Origin: an uncultured Planctomycetota bacterium
Lineage (GTDB): Bacteria > Planctomycetota > Phycisphaerae > UBA1845 > UTPLA1
DNA: 64,000 nucleotides
Direction: 5' to 3'
Assembly (NCBI GenBank): GCA_900696465.1
Contig: CAADGE010000022.1
Location: forward strand, 1-64,000
Part shown: piece after piece, positions 17,097 to 25,244 of the stretch
Layout: each line of letters opens with the position of its first letter
How positions within the stretch are numbered: the stretch's first letter is position 1
The notes under the pieces: generated by a model
Database searches by the model: none
Told to the model about the DNA's origin: nothing
The model's input: the letters and a program-made list of their open reading frames with translations, nothing else
Position numbers and translations under genes: made by a program

Positions 17097-17725
17097 CCGA
17101 AGAGCAAATCCGTCCGAAAGAGGAGAAACAAGCCAACACTCATGAGCGAGTTTACGCCGAGCAGTGTCCCGCCCGGCGCACGACTCATGCGGATGGAATG
17201 AGCCAGGTACTTCGACTCGCCGGTTCCAGTTGGGATGAAGTTGCGGCTCGTGTCCTCAAGCGATGTGCACGTCATTTGATGAGACGACCTGACATAGAAC
17301 CACGTGATGCATGCCAGGGCGTCCTGGTCATTATCCTTTGCCGGGGTTTTCTTACGCGGTTCGATCCACGAAAAGGTACCTTCTGGCAATATGTTGATGG
17401 AATCGTTCAGTTGGAGTGCTGGCGGTTGATGCGTCTTGCGCGTCGGAAGACTGTGCGTCTCGACTGTGTTGATGAGCCGGCCGCGCGGCGGCGGGCCTTC
17501 GATCCGGTCGCCGCGGCGATGGATCGCGAGTTCCGCGAGGCGCTGGCCGACGCGGCGGCATACCTGACACCGGCCGAGCGGTCGGTCTTCACGGATGTCG
17601 TGGATCGGGCGGAAGGCGGACGCCGGCTCGAAGGTCGTCAAGGCCGCGCGTCGATTCACTACGCCCGTGAGAGCCGCTGTCGCCTGCGGCTGCGTTCGCT
17701 GCTGATTGATTTCGCCGGGGATTGA
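17093..17725 (+). CDS. Divergent ECF sigma-like protein, 210 aa
   Basis: The middle part (about residues 75-120) resembles sigma region 2: EPRDACQGVLVIILCRGF, then TRFDPRKGTFWQYVDGIVQLECWRLMR. The pattern RFDP.KG.F..Y..GI....C...MR is common in ECF factors. A region 4-like part lies near 165-205 (LTPAERSVFTDVV followed by a basic helix). The first 40 residues are polar and not conserved with known factors. The start overlaps the metalloprotease stop. It probably directs transcription of element genes (inference). Confidence 0.6.
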   Translation: MTEEQIRPKEEKQANTHERVYAEQCPARRTTHADGMSQVLRLAGSSWDEVAARVLKRCARHLMRRPDIEPRDACQGVLVIILCRGFLTRFDPRKGTFWQYVDGIVQLECWRLMRLARRKTVRLDCVDEPAARRRAFDPVAAAMDREFREALADAAAYLTPAERSVFTDVVDRAEGGRRLEGRQGRASIHYARESRCRLRLRSLLIDFAGD

Positions 17726-17959
17726 AGTGGAAGCATCGGCGGTAGCGTTGGCGCTTCGGCGCTGCAAGCTTTCAGACTCATCGACCACGCGGGCACACTT
17801 CGAAGCGATTCTAGCTTGAAGTGGTTCGCGCCACCGGTCGCGCGATAATGACTTGCCACCCCAAACACCGTGATGTTCACCAACACACCGCCATAGCCCG
17901 TGGCGATTTCGCATCAGCCGCGACGTAAGGATCGGCGGACCCGCAACAAGTAAGTAATA

Positions 17960-17994
17960 CAAGCGGTTGACAGCAAGCGGGAGTTACCGCTTGC
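17960..17994. promoter_or_regulatory. CAAGCGG repeat cluster upstream of parB
   Basis: CAAGCGG occurs at 17960-17966 and 17974-17980 in direct orientation, and its complement CCGCTTG at 17987-17993. The last two form a perfect 8-bp inverted repeat (GCAAGCGG-gagtta-CCGCTTGC). A TTGACA hexamer (17967-17972) lies between the first two. The cluster ends 17 bases before the parB start, so it may be a ParB or regulator binding site. The rest of 17726-17959 shows no gene. Confidence 0.5.
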
Positions 17995-18011
17995 AGGCAG
18001 GGAGAAACGAC

Positions 18012-18878
18012 ATGGTCGTGCGGCAATCAGTTGACATCCCATTGAACCGAATCCAGCTCGGCGAGAACGACCGCGAGGTCCCGCCGCGCGAGTCGCTGCT
18101 TGGCATGGCCAAGTCGATCGAGACGGTGGGCGTGCTGCATCCGGTCATCGTCCGCCGCGACGGCGACGGCTATGAGCTCATTGTCGGAATGCGGCGATTC
18201 CTTGCATCGCAGATCGCGGGCCGAGGGACGATTCCGGCGCGCGTGATCGAAGGTGATTGCGAACGGGCAATGCTGCTCGCCTCGCGGCTAGTCGAGAACA
18301 TTCACCGTGAAAGTCTGCTCGACCTGGACAAGGCCCGGGCGTTCTCGCGGTACATGAACGAAACGGGGCTTTCTCCGTCGCAGGCCGCCGTCGAACTCGG
18401 CGTCAGCCCGTCGTCGGTCAGTAATCTGCTCACGCTGCTGGAGTCCTCGCCCAAGGTGCAGGAACTGGTCGAACGCGGCGAGATTCCCGCCAGCACCGCC
18501 GTCGAGATCGCGCGCCTCGGCGACGCCGAATCGCAGGATCGCCTGGCCGCCGACGCCGTAGAGCACGGTCTCTCGCGCGACGCGGTCGCGGCCAAGGTCA
18601 AACAGTCCAAGCGCGAAGGGGGCGAGTCCGAACGCGAAGGACCCTCGCGGGCAACGGCCGTGCTGGCGCCCGGGCGGGCGGTGACCGTCGCCTGTCCCGG
18701 CCTGACGCTGGAGCGCTTCATCGACTGCCTGGGCGAATTGCTGACCAAGGCCCGCCGGGCGCGAACCAAGGGCCACACATTGCCCGACTTGTGCAAGGCG
18801 CTCAAAGAGAAGTCAAAGAAGCAAATTGCGCCGTCGTCGCGGTGTCTCGTTGGCGCTGTGGGCGGCGATGCACCCTGA
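18012..18878 (+). CDS. ParB/RepB/Spo0J-family partition protein, 288 aa
   Basis: The N-terminal ParB domain contains VGVLHPVIVRR, ELIVGMRRFLASQIAG and the VENIHRESLLDLDKARAF box that matches the arginine-rich nucleotide-binding patch of the family. A helix-turn-helix follows (GLSPSQAAVELGVSPSSVSNLL), then a helical C-terminus. The start at 18012 has an AGGGAGA site. No ParA is adjacent, so this is an orphan ParB. It may help maintenance of the excised circular form or act as a regulator. Confidence 0.88.
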   Translation: MVVRQSVDIPLNRIQLGENDREVPPRESLLGMAKSIETVGVLHPVIVRRDGDGYELIVGMRRFLASQIAGRGTIPARVIEGDCERAMLLASRLVENIHRESLLDLDKARAFSRYMNETGLSPSQAAVELGVSPSSVSNLLTLLESSPKVQELVERGEIPASTAVEIARLGDAESQDRLAADAVEHGLSRDAVAAKVKQSKREGGESEREGPSRATAVLAPGRAVTVACPGLTLERFIDCLGELLTKARRARTKGHTLPDLCKALKEKSKKQIAPSSRCLVGAVGGDAP

Positions 18879-18978
18879 GTGAAATCCTGCAAGACCTGCC
18901 GATGCGTATCGACGGGCTCGCGCAGGACGTGCTTCTGGCGGAAGCTGCAACGGCGCTCGCCAGAAAGGAGTCGTTCCC

Positions 18979-19050
18979 ATGATGGCGTTGTTCTATGTGG
19001 TGACCGCTTTGATTGACATCCTCACCGGCGGTTCCGACGGCGACTGCTGA
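18979..19050 (+). CDS. Small hydrophobic peptide, 23 aa
   Basis: A very short ORF with a strong AAAGGAG site 9 bases before the ATG. It reads MMALFYVVTALIDILTGGSDGDC, one hydrophobic helix and a polar tail. It lies just before a strong hairpin, as the last ORF of the parB transcript. Between parB and this ORF another short frame (ending at 18982) reads LSEILQDLPMRIDGLAQDV; it might be a coupled small ORF but has no clear start. Both assignments are weak. Confidence 0.35.
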   Translation: MMALFYVVTALIDILTGGSDGDC

Positions 19051-19059
19051 AGGGTGTCG

Positions 19060-19093
19060 CGTCGCGGCGCTCTTCGCTCGGAGCGCCGCGACG
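19060..19093 (+). terminator. Strong hairpin after the parB operon
   Basis: A perfect 13-bp GC-rich stem (CGTCGCGGCGCTC with GAGCGCCGCGACG) has an 8-base loop. Only a weak T-rich tail follows (tgttagtttct). It probably terminates the parB transcript ahead of the coupling-protein gene. Confidence 0.65.
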
Positions 19094-19229
19094 TGTTAGT
19101 TTCTAAACTCTCGCTAATCGCGGTTTGTCACGCGTTGGTAAGCCACGCCGCCTCCTTCTCCTCCTCGTTGGCACATGCACCGACTGACTGTGTAACCGGG
19201 CGGACATTCAACCTGCGAGACATTCCGAG

Positions 19230-21014
19230 ATGTTCAGATTCCTCATTCGATTATCGCGGGCGTTGCTTGTCGCGTTTGCGGCCCTGGTCATCGGCAGCGT
19301 GATGTATGTCGAGGGCGAGAGAATTGCCGCTGAGGCACGCTCCGGGAATTCGGTAGCGGCTGCCGACACCGGAGCAGCGCATGTCAATCAACACGACCAG
19401 CCCGCTTTCACAATTGTCGAAACGAATCGCCGCCGGCGCACGATTCGCGCTCAAGTCCTGATGATGGGCGGAGTCTCAATGACGCTTGCCGGGTGCGTCG
19501 CGCCGATGTGGGTAGTCGTCTCCGGCCTGGTCAGACTCCTGCGCGGCGATCCGGCGAAGCGAACGCAATCGCCGGAGAAGCGGTGGAGCCTTGATGCGCC
19601 GCTGCTTCGCTTCTCGCGCAAGTCGGTGTGGACCATCGGCGCCGCCTGTCAGGGCTGCCAAATCTGGGGGTCCACTGGTTCCGGGAAAAGCACGGGATCG
19701 CTGGCCGCCATCTGCCTGGCATTTTTGCGCGCGGGATTTGGCGGCGTCTTCCTGACCTGCAAGCCGGACGATCGCGCCGTCTATGAGCGCTACATCCGTG
19801 AAGCCGGGCGCGAAGCGGACCTGATGCTGTTCGGTCCCGGACACAAGCTCACGTTCAATTTCATTGATGCGGAACTGAAGGCCGGGGCCGGCTTCGTCGA
19901 GAACCTGACCGCGCTGCTGACGACGGTCACTGAACTGGCGGACCGCAATTCCGGGCACGGCGGCCGCGAGGATGAATCGTTCTGGCGAAAGATGGTCCGC
20001 CAGTTGTGCCGCAATTCCATTCAACTCCTGGTGATGGCCAAGGGCAAGGTGACGATCGCCGATCTCTACCGCCTGGTCACGACCGCTCCGCTCAGCGTGG
20101 AGCAAGCGTTGTCGGAATCCTGGCAGAAGAGTTCGTTCTGCTATGCCTGCCTGGAGGAAGCGGACGGCAAGCTCAAGAGCGCCCAGGAGCGAGCGGACTA
20201 CGAACTGATCGTATCGTTCTTCACCTTCGAGTGGGCCGGCCTCAGCGATCGAACGAGAAGCACCGTGCTCAGCTCGTACTCGACCACGATCGACGTGCTC
20301 AACCGCGGAGTCATGCGCGACCTGATTTCCAGCCCGGAGTCCACGGTCCGGCCCGACATGGCGCAGGACGGCAAGCTGATCATCGTCGATGCGCCGGTGA
20401 TGGTGCAAAACGAGCTCGGCCAGTATCTGCAAGTCATCTTCAAGTATTGCCTGCAGCGGGCACAGAGCCGGCGCGACACGTCGGTCAATCCAAGGCCGGT
20501 CTTTCTGGTCTGCGACGAGAGTCATCTGCTCGCCGTCTCTGCCGACCAGGTATTCCAGACCACGGCCCGCAGCACTAGGACGTGCGTGGTCTACGCCACG
20601 CAGTCGATCTCGAACTACCTGGCCGCGTTCGGCGGCGACAAGGCCGAGCCGGAGGTGCACAGCCTGCTCGGCAATCTCCAGCTTCAAGTCTTCCACCAGC
20701 AGACTGACATCCGCACCAATCAATATGCTTCCGAATTGGTCGGCCGTGCCCGTCAGATTCTGTGTAACTCGAACAATAGTTATCAGCAGGACGATTGGCC
20801 GCTGATGATGAACGGCCTCGGCGCGCCGACGCAAACGACAGCGGGCATGCAGGAGGTCATCGACTTCGAGCTACAGCCCGGAGCGTTCACCTCGCTGGCG
20901 ACCGGCGGTCCACCGAAGTGGGAAGTCGAGGCCATCGTCTACCAGGGCGGCCGGCGATTCGCCGAGACCGGCCGAACCTGGATGCCGGTGACGTTCAAGC
21001 AGAAGACGAAGTAA
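19230..21014 (+). CDS. VirD4/TraG-type coupling ATPase (T4CP), 594 aa
   Basis: The inner-membrane ATPase that would bring the relaxase-DNA complex to the secretion channel. Two membrane segments lie at about residues 9-27 and 73-103. The Walker A motif is GSTGSGKS (147-154) and a Walker B is VFLVCDESHLLA (near 425). Later parts such as TCVVYATQSISNYL match the TraG/VirD4 motor core. The length is typical. It begins the last operon-like run of the element, which ends in the integrase. Together with the MobF relaxase it gives the element the minimum set for mobilization. Confidence 0.88.
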   Translation: MFRFLIRLSRALLVAFAALVIGSVMYVEGERIAAEARSGNSVAAADTGAAHVNQHDQPAFTIVETNRRRRTIRAQVLMMGGVSMTLAGCVAPMWVVVSGLVRLLRGDPAKRTQSPEKRWSLDAPLLRFSRKSVWTIGAACQGCQIWGSTGSGKSTGSLAAICLAFLRAGFGGVFLTCKPDDRAVYERYIREAGREADLMLFGPGHKLTFNFIDAELKAGAGFVENLTALLTTVTELADRNSGHGGREDESFWRKMVRQLCRNSIQLLVMAKGKVTIADLYRLVTTAPLSVEQALSESWQKSSFCYACLEEADGKLKSAQERADYELIVSFFTFEWAGLSDRTRSTVLSSYSTTIDVLNRGVMRDLISSPESTVRPDMAQDGKLIIVDAPVMVQNELGQYLQVIFKYCLQRAQSRRDTSVNPRPVFLVCDESHLLAVSADQVFQTTARSTRTCVVYATQSISNYLAAFGGDKAEPEVHSLLGNLQLQVFHQQTDIRTNQYASELVGRARQILCNSNNSYQQDDWPLMMNGLGAPTQTTAGMQEVIDFELQPGAFTSLATGGPPKWEVEAIVYQGGRRFAETGRTWMPVTFKQKTK

Positions 21015-21086
21015 CCCGCGCCTTGAACGTGTTACGCAAAGCCGCAGTCAAGCCGTTGGCGCTGAAAAGAATTGGGAGTCTCTGCC

Positions 21087-21680
21087 ATGTACAACGATCG
21101 CCCGCCGGGACCGATCGAACATACCAAGGCCGTGCTGAGCTGGATCGCGTTCGCGGCCGGCGTGCTCGCGGTTTCCGTCGAGGTGTTTCTGCACCGAAGC
21201 CGCACCTTCGGCGAGCGATACCTTGGAATGCAGGCCGCGGCCGTCATGCTCGTCGTGCTGTTCTACGGCGCGTGCTGGGAAGGCCACGACGTGTCGCCGC
21301 TGCTCGGCTTCCTGCTGGCGTATCTCTTCATGTGTTTCGTGGTCCGCATCGGCGGATTGATCGAACGCCGCCGCACCGGCGTGTGGGAGCATTCTCTCTA
21401 CAACGGGTTCCCGCGGATTCTGAGACTCATGCCGTGGCTCGGCGAACACCGGGCCAAGCTGTACGTCGAACCCATGCTCGTGTTCCTGGTCGGCGTCTTC
21501 ACCATGCCGCTGAACGAGCCGCTGGGCGGCTACCTGATTCTGGCTTCGATGGGCCTGCTTCTCAGCGTCAATCTCACCGTCGGCTACGAGCGCACGCGCG
21601 CCATGGACATGAATGACGCGGCAATCGAACAGCGTGACCTTGCGGAGCGGTTCCGCGAGCGTCGCGGCAACAGGCAGTAA
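21087..21680 (+). CDS. Multispanning membrane protein, 197 aa
   Basis: Not recognised. Four or five hydrophobic segments are seen: SWIAFAAGVLAVSVEVFL, MQAAAVMLVVLFYGAC, PLLGFLLAYLFMCFVV, PMLVFLVGVFTMPLN and LGGYLILASMGLLLSV. The tail is charged and cytoplasmic-looking. The start at 21087 has a GGGAGT site. Position directly after the coupling protein suggests an accessory membrane component of transfer. Confidence 0.6.
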   Translation: MYNDRPPGPIEHTKAVLSWIAFAAGVLAVSVEVFLHRSRTFGERYLGMQAAAVMLVVLFYGACWEGHDVSPLLGFLLAYLFMCFVVRIGGLIERRRTGVWEHSLYNGFPRILRLMPWLGEHRAKLYVEPMLVFLVGVFTMPLNEPLGGYLILASMGLLLSVNLTVGYERTRAMDMNDAAIEQRDLAERFRERRGNRQ

Positions 21681-21698
21681 CGGAGGGCGGCGACGCCA

Positions 21699-21992
21699 AT
21701 GGCACGTCAACGCGAAAACCAGAAACCCAAGATCGGCGCGGGGTCGTTTTCGGCTTGGATGAGGACCGGTTGGAGAGAAATCCGCGCCGCCCTGTATCCC
21801 GAATCCAACATTGCCCAGCAACCGGATGGCGGAATCTGGGGCAACAAGACGCCCGGAGAGGTGATGGAGGAGAAGCAGGGCGAAGCGCGCGACCCTGACG
21901 AGAAGCCCTCGATCCTGAAGGAACGAATGGAGCAACTCGCGAAGTGTCGCGACGGACGCGAGCCGGAGCCGCCGGGCCGCGACCGGGACTGA
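21699..21992 (+). CDS. Small hydrophilic protein of unknown function, 97 aa
   Basis: The protein is strongly charged, with MARQRENQKPKIGAGSFSAW at the start and a C-terminal part rich in Glu, Arg and Pro. No domain is recognised. A GGAGG site precedes the start. It lies 18 bases after the membrane protein gene and 32 bases before the J-domain gene, so it belongs to the same transcript. Confidence 0.5.
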   Translation: MARQRENQKPKIGAGSFSAWMRTGWREIRAALYPESNIAQQPDGGIWGNKTPGEVMEEKQGEARDPDEKPSILKERMEQLAKCRDGREPEPPGRDRD

Positions 21993-22024
21993 TGGGACGA
22001 GGCATTACCAGGGAGTCAAGAATC

Positions 22025-22810
22025 ATGCATCCAGCAGTGTATTGGGGAATCCGCGTCGGCGCCGGACTCGTTCGCAAGTGGCTGTCGGGTTGCGACGCGC
22101 CGTCGAACAACATCCGGGTATCGCGCACGGATGAAGTCGCCCTGCCGATCGAGGCGGTTCGCGATGCGATCGACACCTTTCTCAAGCGGCTGAAATTCGA
22201 GCTCGTGGACGCCGATGACGATGAGGCGGATGTTTACCAGCGCGGGGATCGCAGCATCAAGGCGTTGCCGTGCTCGCGCGACGTGGCCATGTCCGACGTG
22301 CCGACGCTTGCCGCCGTCGGCTACCGCAGGAAGGCTCATGGAACCACGGTGTGTCTCGCGGCCGGGCCCTTTCCCGATATCCGGTTTACGCCGGCGGCGG
22401 CAGCGCACGTCAGGGAACATCTGGAGGAGTTGTGCCGTCACGCCTTCGGGCTCTTGCGGGATGTGGCCGCAGACATGGCGTCGAATCGCGCGGAGACCAA
22501 TTGCACGAGCCGGCAGCGGGAGGATACCCATGCCCTGGGCGCACAGACCCTCGCCGACCTGGCCACGCTCGGGCTTGGTCCCGGCGCTTCATTGGCACAG
22601 GTGCAATCCGCCTTCCGCGATGCGTGCGGGAAGTACCACCCGGACCGGCTCATCGGACAAAGCCTCGCCCCTCACCTGGTAGAACTCGCGAGCGGGCGAT
22701 TCAAGGAAGTGAATGCCGCCTACCACCGGCTGAAGGACGCGTTGGCGCCCTCGAACAATTCTGGCTCAGTCTGGACAACCCCGCCGCGCGGCGGAGGTTC
22801 CGCGCATTGA
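22025..22810 (+). CDS. C-terminal J-domain protein, 261 aa
   Basis: Residues about 176-243 form a J domain: LGPGASLAQVQSAFRDACG, then KYHPDRL with the HPD tripeptide near 205, then FKEVNAAYHRLKDAL. J domains recruit and stimulate DnaK-type Hsp70. The N-terminal 170 residues are unlike DnaJ: there is no Gly/Phe region or zinc finger. The extreme N-terminus (AVYWGIRVGAGLVRKWL) could be a membrane-associated or amphipathic helix. The start at 22025 has a GGGAGTC site. It may link the host Hsp70 to transfer or replication proteins of the element (inference). Confidence 0.75.
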   Translation: MHPAVYWGIRVGAGLVRKWLSGCDAPSNNIRVSRTDEVALPIEAVRDAIDTFLKRLKFELVDADDDEADVYQRGDRSIKALPCSRDVAMSDVPTLAAVGYRRKAHGTTVCLAAGPFPDIRFTPAAAAHVREHLEELCRHAFGLLRDVAADMASNRAETNCTSRQREDTHALGAQTLADLATLGLGPGASLAQVQSAFRDACGKYHPDRLIGQSLAPHLVELASGRFKEVNAAYHRLKDALAPSNNSGSVWTTPPRGGGSAH

Positions 22811-22901
22811 CGAACGACCGCGACGTTTCGATCGCCGACATACGTTCGGTCCCTGCCCTCGCCTCGCCTGCCCTCCCCGTTTCGTTCTCGGAATTGTTGA
22901 C

Positions 22902-23117
22902 ATGCGTCCCGCCAACCCCGAAACCCGATCCCGCCGCAGGCCGTTGCATGATGGCATCACGGTTCCGGAAGGCGCGCCGGCCTGGATCACGCCCGCGCTG
23001 ATCCGTGAGACGCTGGCGACGTGGCAACCCTTCTACCGCGACTCGATGACCGTAGACGACGCCGTTAGAATCCTCGCCAGCGTGGGACGGTTGTTCGAGG
23101 TCTTGTCGCGGGGATGA
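22902..23117 (+). CDS. Small integrase-associated protein, 71 aa
   Basis: The core reads PAWITPALIRETLATWQPFY followed by MTVDDAVRILASVGRLFEVL. I know similar short proteins next to recombinases in planctomycete mobile elements, without a function. It ends 3 bases before the serine recombinase start, so the two are co-translated. It might be a recombination directionality factor by position, but no such similarity is visible. Confidence 0.55.
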   Translation: MRPANPETRSRRRPLHDGITVPEGAPAWITPALIRETLATWQPFYRDSMTVDDAVRILASVGRLFEVLSRG

Positions 23118-23120
23118 ACG

Positions 23121-24599
23121 ATGAACCGGTATGTGGCGCTGGCACGGGTATCAAGCCGGGAACAGGAGCGCGAAGGCTTTTCGCTGGCGGTGCAGGAGGA
23201 TGCACTCAAGCGCTACGCCGCTTCGACCGGCGGCGAAATTGTCCGCCTGTTTCGCATCGCCGAGACCGCGAGCAAGCGGGATGAACGTAAGACGTTCAAG
23301 GAGCTGGTCGCCTTCGCTAAGAAAAACGCGGCGAATCTCGACGCCCTGCTCTTCTACAAAGTGGACAGGGCCGCACGTAATTTATTTGATTATGTCGAAC
23401 TGGAACGGCTGGAGAGCGAGCACGGCCTCGCCTTCGTCTCCGTCTCCCAGCCGACTGAAAACAACCCGGCCGGCCGAATGATGCGGCGAACTCTCGCCAA
23501 CATGGCGAGCTTCTATACGGAACAGCAATCGGTCGATGTCCGCGAAGGTCACGCCCGTCGCGTCCAGGAAGGCTGGTTCGTCGGTGCCGCCCCCTACGGC
23601 TACAGGAACGTCCGCAAGGACGGCCGTGGCGTTATCGAAGTCGATCCGTCACGCGCCGAAACCGTTCGGCGAATCTTTCACCTCTACGCCTACGAGCCGC
23701 TGACCGTCGATCAGCTCATCGCCCGGCTTGCCGATGAAGGGCTGACATACCGCCCCTCTTCTCCCCGCTTCCCGCGAAGCTCGGTGTACGCGATCCTTCG
23801 CGACCGCTGCTACCTCGGCGAAGTCGAATACGGCGGGCAGTGGTATCCCGGCAAGCACGAGCCGCTCGTCGATCGGGCGACCTGGGACCGCGTGCAGGTC
23901 CTGCTCGGCGGCAAGACCTACCGCTCGCACGAGCTGACCTACGCCGGCGGCCTCATCCGCTGCGGCCACTGCGGCAACCTCATCACCGGCGAACAGGTCG
24001 TGAAACCTTCGACCGGCAAGCGGTACGTCTATTACCGCTGCACCATGTACAAGCTCGCGCCCGGGCATCCGCAGGTCCGCCTCAACGAGGCGAAGCTGGA
24101 CGAGCAGGTCCTCGCCGTCTTCCGCTCGATCAAGCAGCCCGACACCGTCCGCGACTGGTTCTCGAACGCACTGCGCGAATGGTCGAAACGAGAGCGGGCC
24201 GAGGCATCCACGCAATCAGACGTGTCGCAGCGCGAGATAACGCAACTTCAACAGCAACAGGACCGGCTGCTCAACCTCCGCCTGCTCGACGAGATCGACG
24301 CCGACACCTTCGCCCGCAAGTCCACGGAAATCCGCGACAAGCTCGCGGCCGCTTCACTCCGCGTCGAAGCCGCGAACCGCGACCGAGGCGAACAGGCGGA
24401 ATTGGCGATCAGGGTTTTCGAACTCTCGCAAGCCCTTGTCGAGAAATGGCTTTCGGCTGATTACGCCGCCAAACGCCAACTGCTCGAAATCGTCTTTTCG
24501 AACTTCACGCTCGACGGCGCAACTCTTTGCTATGAAGTGAATAAGCCCTTCGACGTGCTCATCGAAGGGCTCGAAACGAGTCAGACTCGGGGCGACTAG
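23121..24599 (+). CDS. Large serine recombinase (integrase), 492 aa
   Basis: The N-terminal resolvase domain has the catalytic Ser11 in ALARVSSREQ. A recombinase domain follows (APYGYRNVRKDGRG and later SVYAILRDRCYLGEV). A zinc ribbon (RCGHCGNLITGE, then YYRC) and a coiled-coil (QREITQLQQQQDRLLNLRLL) come next. This is the standard order for large serine integrases. The last three codons and the TAG stop lie inside the 3' end of the tRNA-Pro gene on the other strand, which places this gene at the right end of the element. It is the most likely enzyme for its integration and excision. Confidence 0.95.
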   Translation: MNRYVALARVSSREQEREGFSLAVQEDALKRYAASTGGEIVRLFRIAETASKRDERKTFKELVAFAKKNAANLDALLFYKVDRAARNLFDYVELERLESEHGLAFVSVSQPTENNPAGRMMRRTLANMASFYTEQQSVDVREGHARRVQEGWFVGAAPYGYRNVRKDGRGVIEVDPSRAETVRRIFHLYAYEPLTVDQLIARLADEGLTYRPSSPRFPRSSVYAILRDRCYLGEVEYGGQWYPGKHEPLVDRATWDRVQVLLGGKTYRSHELTYAGGLIRCGHCGNLITGEQVVKPSTGKRYVYYRCTMYKLAPGHPQVRLNEAKLDEQVLAVFRSIKQPDTVRDWFSNALREWSKRERAEASTQSDVSQREITQLQQQQDRLLNLRLLDEIDADTFARKSTEIRDKLAAASLRVEAANRDRGEQAELAIRVFELSQALVEKWLSADYAAKRQLLEIVFSNFTLDGATLCYEVNKPFDVLIEGLETSQTRGD

Positions 24600-24661
24600 A
24601 TTCGAACTAGCGACCTCCTGGTCCCAAACCAGGCGCTCTAACCAGACTGAGCTACGCCCCG
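24587..24661 (-). tRNA. tRNA-Pro (anticodon TGG)
   Basis: Read on the minus strand, a cloverleaf starts CGGGGCGTAGC and ends with CGCCCCG plus discriminator A. The 7-bp acceptor stem is perfect. The D arm has GCTCAGTCTGGTTAGAGC, the anticodon arm CCTGG-TTTGGGA-CCAGG gives anticodon TGG, and the T arm contains GTTCGAATC. CCA is not encoded. A TATACT -10 box lies at 24670-24675, 8 bases upstream. The 3' end overlaps the serine recombinase gene, so this is the attachment target of the element. Confidence 0.95.
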
Positions 24662-25186
24662 GTCGCGTCAGTATAGCACGAGATCGGCTTTCGTTCGTCT
24701 TCCCGTTCGGCTGCGCCCTGTCGGCCCAGCGTCGCACCGCTCTCCCATGGTCCGGCAATCTGGTGCTGGTCATCCGTGTGTTTTGCACCATGCCCTCGCC
24801 GTCCGCCTCCCACGGACAAATTGCCCGTACCAAGCCGACCGCAGACACACCAGAGACGGAACACAAGAACCACAAGCCCTTACACGAACGCTGCACATAG
24901 TCCTCACGAAGGAAAAGTACACTGTCGCTCGTCTATCACCCCCTTTACAGCTTCACAGAGGCCGTTCCAGCGCGACGGCTGCCCCCATGTTTGAGGCCGC
25001 ATATCTTGAATTATCAGGCCCAAACGGGTATCCTGAATGGTCAAGCGTCTGCTTGTTGATGGCTTTCGGATGGAGACCAGGTCACCGACCGATCTTGGGT
25101 CTAACCCTGCGATGTCATCATCTCCCATCAAGACAGCCGGCTTTCTATGGCGATACTTGCAGGCATGGTTCGGGACTGTGATACGC
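24662..25186. other. Non-coding region to the right of the tRNA
   Basis: No convincing gene is seen in about 525 bases. An open frame at 24747-25181 has no ribosome site and low-complexity content. The tRNA promoter is at the left end. The rest may be chromosomal spacer or the remains of earlier insertions, as expected next to a tRNA integration site. Confidence 0.5.
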
Positions 25187-25226
25187 CGCCGCTGCGTCTG
25201 ATAACTGTTGTTTGATTGCAGCGGCG
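25187..25226 (+). promoter_or_regulatory. Hairpin in the leader of the Cys-rich protein gene
   Basis: A perfect 9-bp stem CGCCGCTGC/GCAGCGGCG encloses a 22-base AT-rich loop and ends 18 bases before the start codon, just before the AGGAGAG ribosome site. It could be an operator or an mRNA stability element. Confidence 0.4.
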
Positions 25227-25244
25227 TCCTCAGGAGAGAGTTCC

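Noticed and set aside
1-24586. Left copy of the tRNA 3' end (direct repeat marking the left attachment site)
   Set aside because: I looked by eye for the last 15-20 bases of tRNA-Pro in the left part and found no copy, so the left end is taken to be outside the window.
24747-25181. Possible 144-aa gene right of the tRNA
   Set aside because: No ribosome site, no motif, and composition like other non-coding frames here.
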